From the NCBI RefSeq assembly GCF_019112545.1, contig NW_025064906.1, positions 413,100 to 477,099 of the forward strand: a DNA stretch of 64,000 bases, given 5' to 3'. Below, in pieces: positions 57,340 through 64,000 of the stretch. The position numbers and the translations under genes were made by a program. The notes beneath the pieces are model-generated. The model saw nothing but the letters and a program-made list of their open reading frames with translations, made no database searches and was not told the origin of the DNA. The stretch's first letter is position 1; each line of letters starts with the position of its first letter. The DNA is from Guyanagaster necrorhizus (taxonomy: Eukaryota; Basidiomycota; Agaricomycetes; Agaricales; Physalacriaceae).

Positions 57340-58197
57340 CTTTTCACCACCTTTGCACCAACAATCTGCAATAAGGTGGCCAGTTTTACCACATGCTGGG
57401 TTTGTGCATTTGAGATGAGATTGATCAGATCTTTTCTTTGACTTCTCTTTAGAGCTCTGGCTCTTCTCTTTGCTCTGTTATTGAGCAGACATTGCTATGT
57501 TTTCAGCAGTGGCCTTTGATGCAATCTCCTCATCCCATTCTTCATGCAGGGCTGTGACTAGGATGTCTGATATTAGGGTCTTTCCAATAAACTTGCTGGC
57601 AGCAGAGAGGGTGCAACAGGTATGATCATAGGAAGGTGAAAGTGATTTTTGGATTATCAAAGTATACTGATTGTCTTCAATCTTTAGACCCATCTCTTTG
57701 ATTCATTCATGGAGGACTTTTATTTTGGCAAGGTGTTCATGCATATTGCCTTCATCAGGACATGCCATGTTTCCAAGCCAAGTAAGGAGGTGCTCTTGCA
57801 TGAGATCACCCTTACCAGTCATGACAGTGATGAGCTTTTTCCAGATGAGGGCAGCTGTTGTCTCACCTTTGATCTCATTGAAGATAGAGTTGGAAACAGC
57901 TTTGTAAATGATATTACACATCTTTACCTCTTTTTGCTCATATTCCTCCAGCTTATCCTCCAGCTTGTCTAAGTCATCATCTGAGAGTGGATGTGAAAAT
58001 GCAGTATCAGAGGATCAGTAGAAGTTTCCCTTGTGCTTGACAGGATGCAGAGGTATGTGAGCTGTTCCTTGGAGATGCTGGCCAAGGCTCTTGTCCAGGA
58101 ACTTGATGGTGAGCTTCTCTGAAAATGCTACCCAGTTTGATTCATTGTCTGCAAGCTTTGTCATGCTAACTAGCTTTATTTCAGTTGTCATGGACAT
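57340..58197 (-). pseudogene. copia 2 gag and zinc knuckle
   Basis: Starts MSMTTEIKLVSMTKLADNES (58197), then LIWKKLITVMTGKGDLMQEH, ENIAMSAQ, and a zinc knuckle CTNPACGKTGHLIADCWCKG with lysine-rich tail near 57,300-57,410. Stops interrupt at 58,015, 57,703 and 57,478. Confidence 0.8.
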
Positions 58198-58219
58198 GCT
58201 GGTAGCAGAGTCTATAATC

Positions 58220-58428
58220 TGTTAGAGTTAATAAGGTAGGAGCATGGACATGATGAACAAGAAAAAAGTTTCAGAAGAGAACAGATGCTAGAATAAAATT
58301 TTGTAACATTAATCTCAGTGTTATGGTTGAAAGCTGAGATGTGCAGAATGGTGTGATATGCCAAAAAAGGAAGGAATATCAAATAGGTAAGTGAACATGT
58401 GCATATTGTACTGTTCCTACATCTAACA
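58220..58428 (-). repeat. 5' LTR of copia element 2
   Basis: 209 bp, TGTTAGATGTAGG...CTCTAACA on the minus strand. The sequence after it (gattatagactctgctacc) should contain the primer site, but I cannot match it to a tRNA with confidence. Confidence 0.88.
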
Positions 58429-58433
58429 ATTAG

Positions 58434-59760
58434 AGGTTCTGATGATCAGTCCAGATCTTGAAGGTCTAGACTGCTCTGATCAAATAGTGACACTATTCTG
58501 TGAGAGCTAGTATGATCACCAACAGCTCTTTGTTGTATATTTCATAGTTGCATTCTATGATAGTTAGTGCCTTGAAAAGGAAGGTCATCAGTTGCCACTT
58601 TCTATCTTGCTCCTGAGAGAGTATCACACTGATTGCTTCTTTGCTTGAATCTGCTTCCACCCTAAACTTTCCTTTCTGCATTGGAATTGCAAGGATGACA
58701 TTTTCCACAAGTTGTTGCTTGAGATCATCAAATGCAGCTTGCTGAGAGGATCCTCAACTTCAGGGGGCATTGCTGGTTAGTTGTGTCATCAGTTGCACAA
58801 TCTTGCTGTAGTTTTGAATGAACTGCTAGTAGAAGTTTGTAAATTCCAAGAAGGACTGTAACTCCTTCTTCTTTGTTGGTTTCAGTCATTTGGTTACTCC
58901 AGTCACCTTGACCAGATCCATTCAAATGCTTTCTTCACTGATGATGACCCTAAGGTACTCCATCTCTAATACTTTGAACTCACACTTCTCTGCTTTGAAG
59001 AACAGCTTGTGCTTCCTCATTAGTGCAAGTATCTATCAGACTAGACATTGATGCTTTTTCTGATCTTTGGATATGATGAGGATGTTGTCAAGGTAAATCA
59101 TGACTTTTCCAGTGGTGATGAGATCCTTGAATATCTTGTTCATTATCCATTGGAATATTGCTGGCAAGTTAATTAAACTAAAAAACATAACAGTGGGCTC
59201 AAAGAGTCTATGATTAGTTCAGAACACTGCTTTCCATTCATTGCTCTCCTTGATCTATATATTGTTATACTCCCATCATATGTCCAGCTTGGTGTAGTAC
59301 TGTGCCTCCTGCAGTTTATTAATAAGCTCAAAGATTAATAGGAGAGAATACTGATTCTTGATTGTCATCTTGTTCAGCTTTTGATAATCTTGAATGGGCC
59401 AGAGTTTTTTCATCCTTCTTCTTGATGAAGAAGAAGGGTGATGCTATCAGAGATTTCAAAGATCGAATGTGCCTACTGGAAAGATTCTCCTCCAGGAACT
59501 TGTTGAGTTTCTGTTGTTCTGGATAGCTGAGAGGATATATTTTGCAATCCAGATTGGCATTTGCATTTGGAATGAGTTTGATGGTGTGGTCTCATAGTTT
59601 TGGTTCAGGTAATTTGTTGAAACTTTCCTTGCTAAACAGGTCCTGATAATCATAGGCCCAGTCAGATACAATTTCCTCAAACATCTTTTTTTTCTTCTTT
59701 ATATTAACTCTTGCAGCCAAGTTGTTTGCATGATGCATAGCTCAAATATGTATGGCTCAT
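58434..59760 (-). pseudogene. gypsy reverse transcriptase and RNase H
   Basis: From 59,700 downward: NANANLDCKIYPLSYPEQQK, ASPFFFIKKKDEKTL, the active site YLDNILIISKDQKK near 59,085-59,120, then RVEADSSKEAISVILSQEQD and IYNKELLVIILALTE of RNase H. The second active-site Asp is Asn, as a G-to-A change would give. The region ends where copia element 2 inserted. Confidence 0.85.
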
Positions 59761-62590
59761 TCTATATCAACTGTGAGGATAGTTTTCCCATCCTCCATCT
59801 CCTTATCCCACTGATCTTTGAGGTCTTCATCAGGTGACTTGAAGGGAATCTTATAGTATCTATATCATGTGAAGGTGATCCTATTGGTCTTTCAGTTGAC
59901 TAGAGAGTTGTGCTGTATTAGCTAGTCATGACTGAGGAACACTTTTTTGGTCCTGAGATCAGTAACAGCTAAATTGATATGCCCAGAATGATCCCCTATA
60001 GTTAACCAAAGTTTGATGAATTTGGTTATTGAGCTAGCTTGGTTCTTCATGCTGTCTGCATTGTAGACCAGAATAGAGGCAGCAGTGGCTCATATTGGCA
60101 GTCTGTGCTTGGTGATGAAAGTGTGGTTTATTGAGCTCCCAGTGCAACTGCTGTCAATCAGAGTTGTTATCATGTGTGTGGTGCAGAAAGTGAGTGTTTC
60201 AATTTGGGCTTTTGTGGTCAGGTTCTGTTCTGGGATCTTTTGTCATCAAATGTACTTTTTGAGTCCTCTGAGCTTGTCAAGCTATTCTAAGGCTCAGCAC
60301 CATTTGGCCTTCTTTATTCCTTTGATCATTTTATAAATCACTTCTTTGACTGAGGTTTTATGTACCCAATTTTTGAGTACTGCCTTTACTTCTTCTTTTG
60401 TCTTTACATCTTTGATGGTGTGCCAAGTCTATTCAGTATTAAAGGGCTTGAGCTATCTGGCAGAGGTTGCTCCCTCTGTTTAGCCCATAGGCAGTTGAGC
60501 TTTGGTTTTAGGTGATTCTTTTGGTGGTCTCATAGAGATGGACTGGAGTATATTTGAATGCATATATAATTTAGGCATAACTACAGAAGTACTACAAGTC
60601 TATCTAGCAGCTATGTGAGACACACCATAAAGTCCTTCAGCTGATCCAGTGGAATCACTCACTGGTTGGCTCCATCTTTTATTTCCTCAACCTTCATATC
60701 CTTGCTGAGTTTCTCTAGTCTATCTGCTTCCTTTTGCAACTTGATGATCTGCACTCTAATGTCTTCTCATGTACACTTCTTCTTCAGGCAGTTCCTAGAT
60801 AGGTCTTCCTTTTCACCATAATTGAAACACTTGTCCTCCTTCTTTAGCTGGTCTATATCTATTGATTTATCACTCTCAGTATACATAGTGCCAGTACTCA
60901 TCTTCTGTGTCCTATATATCAGGGTATTAGAGGAGGTGGTGCTAGTCTTAGTGATGCTGATATTATTGCCAGGTTTCATGTTTGAGAGCTGATAGAGTTT
61001 CTGGTCACTCTGCAGATTGGCTTATTCTGCCTTCTGATGCTGTCACTCCTTGTTCATCTCTGTGATCTAATCCTTTTATGCATCATACCCCTTTGGAATA
61101 TTTATACTGATATCTGAGATTATCTTGATATATAAGGAAGATGCTCTCTGTTTGAGTATTTTGATTATTCTTCCATTATCAGTGATGTCATTCCAGATCC
61201 TGATAAGCTTGCTGAGTTGTTTGAGCTCATCAAAGTATTCACTGACCATCTTGTCCCTCATTCAAAGTTTCTTTATCTTGTTCTTATATACTTCTTATAT
61301 TGCTGGATCAATGAATTTGTCATAGAGAATCTGTCTGAATACCAGCTAGGACAGCATTTGGTGGTGCTGTCTGATCATCAAATAGAAGTTGGAGGATACC
61401 AGCATCTACCAGACTTTAGCTTTGTCCTTGAGATAGGATGTGGTAAAGGCAACCTGGTAGATATTGATAGTTAGATAGACTAAGTATACTTCAAAATACT
61501 GTTTGCAGTTGATGAGAAATTGATTGATGTTGTCTGATGCACCCTTGAAAGAGTGAGACTTGTATAGCAGGTTAGGGTGGCAATTAATGATAGCAGCATT
61601 CTGGAGTAGCACCTCTATTGGATTAGAGTACTGATTGAATAATGGTCATTGCTACTTGGCTGGTGGAGAATGAGTGAAGAGAATTATCATTGGCAATTGG
61701 GCTCTCTGTTGGTCCTGCTTTCTTTCATATGATAACTCTGTTTCACACTGTGAAACTGAGTTTGATGGCTTCAGGATTATCTTTCTTGGAATCCTTGCCA
61801 CTAGAACTAGCCTTGTCTAGTGGTGGCTAACCACTGAGGAGTCAGCTTTCTTTGTTGATCCAGAGGTTTTAAAGTCCAGTGGATCAGCTAGGTGACTAGG
61901 GTTGTGGCTGAGCAAGCTGACTAGCAGAACTTTAGATAGATGAGGCTGAATAGGAGTATCAGATGCTGGTGGTTCAGAGAGATGGTACCATGTACACAGC
62001 TTGTTTTGGAGTGACTGATAGGGTCCACAGTATCAGCTGAATCTTGTACTTGAATTTGTATGCTGGGAGTTTCCTCAATAGGTTTTCAGGGTGTTTCCTA
62101 TTATAAATAAAAATTGCTCACTCAGTCATGACATACTGTAAAATGTCAATTTTTTCTGTATCATCTACTGTTGTATACTCTTGTCCCAGGAGCATCATTA
62201 ACCAGCTAATGTCTCTCTATAGAATGGCTACCCCCTTCTGATATAGCCTTAAGTATTCTTTCTCCTGTTCTGGCTGAATCTCTTCTTCCAAAGCTTCTTT
62301 GTCTATATTCTTCTTTGTATATTCAATTTATTTACTCTACTTAAAAGGAACATCTTCTTGTTCTTCTTGTCTTCTTCATCCTCTTTGTCTCTCTTACTCT
62401 TCTCAGCAAGGTAACTGTTGGGTTGGTCATAAATAGATGAGGCATGAGCTTTGACTGTTATAGGAGAGCTGCTCTTTGTTCTGGATGCTGACTCTGATAG
62501 CATTGGGGTTGATTCTAGGAGGAGACTATGACTGAGGTTGGTCAAGCCCAATGTTACATGCATGCCACCAGCCTCTGTGTCATCTCAACA
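59761..62590 (-). pseudogene. gypsy gag and protease
   Basis: From about 62,560: MHVTLGLTNLSHSLLLEST with an acidic/lysine-rich segment (DKEDEEDKKNKK). The gag core includes ASDNINQFLINCKQYFEVYL, AFTTSYLKDKAKVW and YFDELKQLSKLIRIWND. The knuckle CFNYGEKEDLSRNC (one Cys changed to Tyr) is near 60,800. The protease DSSCTGSSINHTFITKH lies near 60,120-60,170 (normally DSGATG). Frequent stops. Confidence 0.72.
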
Positions 62591-62599
62591 CAATCACAG

Positions 62600-64000
62600 A
62601 AATCCACTGGACTCTGGCTGCTCCCTATTACCTATTAATTTCATTTTCACCATTATCATTTCACATCCATATTTCACATTGTAATATCTAGACCCTGAAC
62701 TTGGTAGTGAATATTGACATTGGAACCCAATGGAACCCAACTTGGAATTAGCTATCATTAGTATATAAAGCCATGTATAATCATTGTAACTACTCAGTTC
62801 GAATATCAACTTGGATAAGCCATCTACACTTCATACTCACTTCAACTCCTTCTTACCTCATCCATTGGATTCCACTCCAAAGAATACTCCTATTTATTTC
62901 TCTGACAGAACTTCATTCTGTCTATCCAGATTCTTAGGCTCTGACTCAAGGATGACATTGCCAATAGCTTTATTGACACTCATGCACTCCACCAGTCTCC
63001 ATGTATGCACTCAAGCTCACTCAATTGGCACATTTCTAACAGTATATTCGAACTCAAACCCTTGAGTTGAAAATTTTATCATGTCCACCACATTTATCCA
63101 ACCCACAGAAACCAATCCTGAACAAACCCAGCCTACCCATCCAAACATGTTTTCTATAGAAGACATTCCAGCCTCTGTCTCAAAGGAACAATCAGACCTT
63201 TTTGGATCAGCCTCCAGTAGAGGACAATCTTCCCATAGGGAAATCTATAATCACTCTAGCTTCACTGCCTGCCAACCTAATTATGACAATTCCTCTAACC
63301 CTTTTGATGCCATCAGCACCCCAACCAATGGAGCCCAATGGACCAGCCTGATGTATAGTGCCTGAACTGACCCCCCAATAGACCTCTTATCTCTGGGCAA
63401 CATGCATAGGAATTCAGACAGCCCAGACTCAGAGAGCAGAAATAAAGACACTCCTACTCATACTCCCATCTGATGGAAACCAGATGGTAACCCACAAAAC
63501 CTCTTTCTGGAAGATCCAGACAGACCTGAAGGTCCCAATGGTCCCAATAGCCCCGGCAGCTTCAATGGCTCTGCAGGAAACAACAACCCAAACTAGCAGG
63601 ACATGTTCTTAGAATTCATGAATCTGTTATGAGGAGTCTCCACTTCCCTCAATAACCCTAAGCCAACCACCATTCACACCAAAGTCAAGGAACCAGAATC
63701 ATTTGATGGCTCTGACTCTCATAAACTGAAGGCCTTCATCATCTCCCTTCAGTTGAACTTTAATGACAGACCTACTTCATTCACAATAGATGCTAGCAAG
63801 GTCAACTATGCTATCTCCTTTCTGGCTGGCACCACATTTAACTGGTTTGAACCAGACATTCTTAACTCCAACCTATGGAACCTGCCAGCCTGGCAATTCT
63901 CCTACATGGCTTTCTTGGATGAGCTTCATAGCAACTTTGGCTCCTTTGACACCATCAGAGATGCTGAGGATGCATTAAAACACCTCCAAATGCATGACAG
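62600..64000 (+). mobile_element. Second Ty3/gypsy element on the plus strand, 5' part, runs off the window
   Basis: A plus-strand gag starts at 63,081 (MSTTFIQPTETNPEQTQPTH) and, after in-frame stops, contains VKEPESFDGSDSHKLKAFI, ISLQLNFNDRPTSF, KVNYAISFLAGTTFNWFEPD and FLDELHSNFGSFD, the retrotransposon gag fold of Ty3/gypsy elements. Upstream, a TATA-like tatataaag at about 62,761 and a start like TGTAATATCTAGACC near 62,676 suggest an LTR, but its ends are not proven. It is head-to-head with the minus-strand gypsy element, whose 5' LTR it may have disrupted. Confidence 0.75.

Larger units (their letters stand above)
53506..58428 (-). mobile_element. Ty1/copia LTR retrotransposon 2, nested in the gypsy element
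   Basis: 4,923 bp with LTRs at 58,220-58,428 (5', 209 bp) and 53,506-53,828 (3', 323 bp), flanked on both sides by ATTAG (53,501-53,505 and 58,429-58,433). The order gag, protease, integrase, RT, RNase H is seen on the minus strand. Removing the element and one ATTAG restores the gypsy RNase H frame apart from stops, which proves nesting. It has fewer stops than the gypsy element it interrupts, consistent with a younger insertion. Confidence 0.93.
51239..62590 (-). mobile_element. Ty3/gypsy chromodomain retrotransposon, interrupted and decayed
   Basis: On the minus strand, from 62,590 downward: gag, zinc knuckle, protease, RT, RNase H (broken at 58,433 by copia element 2 and resuming at 53,505), integrase, chromodomain, polypurine tract (aaagaggggtaa) and a 3' LTR. 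The order RT before integrase defines Ty3/gypsy, and the chromodomain places it with chromoviruses. No 5' LTR matching the 3' LTR is visible before 64,000. Stops and substitutions occur throughout, including the RT active site YLDNILIIS (normally YLDD). The lower limit is approximate. Confidence 0.85.

Noticed and set aside
1..64000. tRNA genes
   Set aside because: I looked for GGTTCGANNCC T-arms with matching acceptor stems. The few TTCGA matches had no surrounding cloverleaf.
1..64000. CRISPR arrays, operons, ribosome-binding sites
   Set aside because: The window is eukaryotic (spliceosomal introns, LTR retrotransposons), and no array of regular direct repeats was seen.

Overview
The window is nuclear DNA of a filamentous basidiomycete, most likely an Agaricomycete. 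The genes carry many short GT..AG introns of about 45-65 bases, and the gene families are typical of that class: a Peroxidase_2 haem-thiolate enzyme, a Ran1-like kinase, F-box and orphan kinase-like families, and a KRE6/SKN1 GH16 protein. The repeats are Ty1/copia and Ty3/gypsy elements that have lost almost all CpG.

Layout. Bases 1-13,311 are ordinary gene-dense euchromatin: the end of a SET-domain gene, a membrane-protein remnant, an MFS sugar transporter, a damaged Peroxidase_2 gene, HAM1 (ITPase), an OTU deubiquitinase, REX4 exonuclease, a degenerate fragment beside a 400-bp repeat, and a Ran1-like kinase with a frame break.

From about 13,400 to 18,515 lies one arm of a ~5.1-kb inverted duplication. 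The other arm runs from 40,144 to about 49,870. Each arm carries a divergent pair: an F-box gene and an atypical kinase-like gene on either side of a ~355-bp shared promoter. The 21.6-kb spacer holds single-copy housekeeping and cell-wall genes: a GNL3L/Grn1-like GTPase, the FIG4 lipid phosphatase, an unknown gene, the KRE6 glucan-synthesis protein and a family-2 glycosyltransferase.

At about 44,724 the composition changes abruptly. From there to the window end CpG is almost absent, and the DNA is a nest of transposable elements. A complete 4,552-bp copia element has inserted into the distal part of the second arm, with an agtcc/agtct target duplication and an empty site visible in the first arm. 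Beyond it are a pogo-like transposase tail, a chromodomain Ty3/gypsy element on the minus strand interrupted in its RNase H region by a second copia element (ATTAG target duplication), and the gag of another Ty3/gypsy element on the plus strand running off the window. All elements are riddled with stops and substitutions consistent with C-to-T/G-to-A mutation.

The main points for follow-up are the inverted duplication carrying the F-box/kinase-like pair, the sharp CpG boundary that crosses one arm, and the half-tRNA-iMet primer site of the first copia element.
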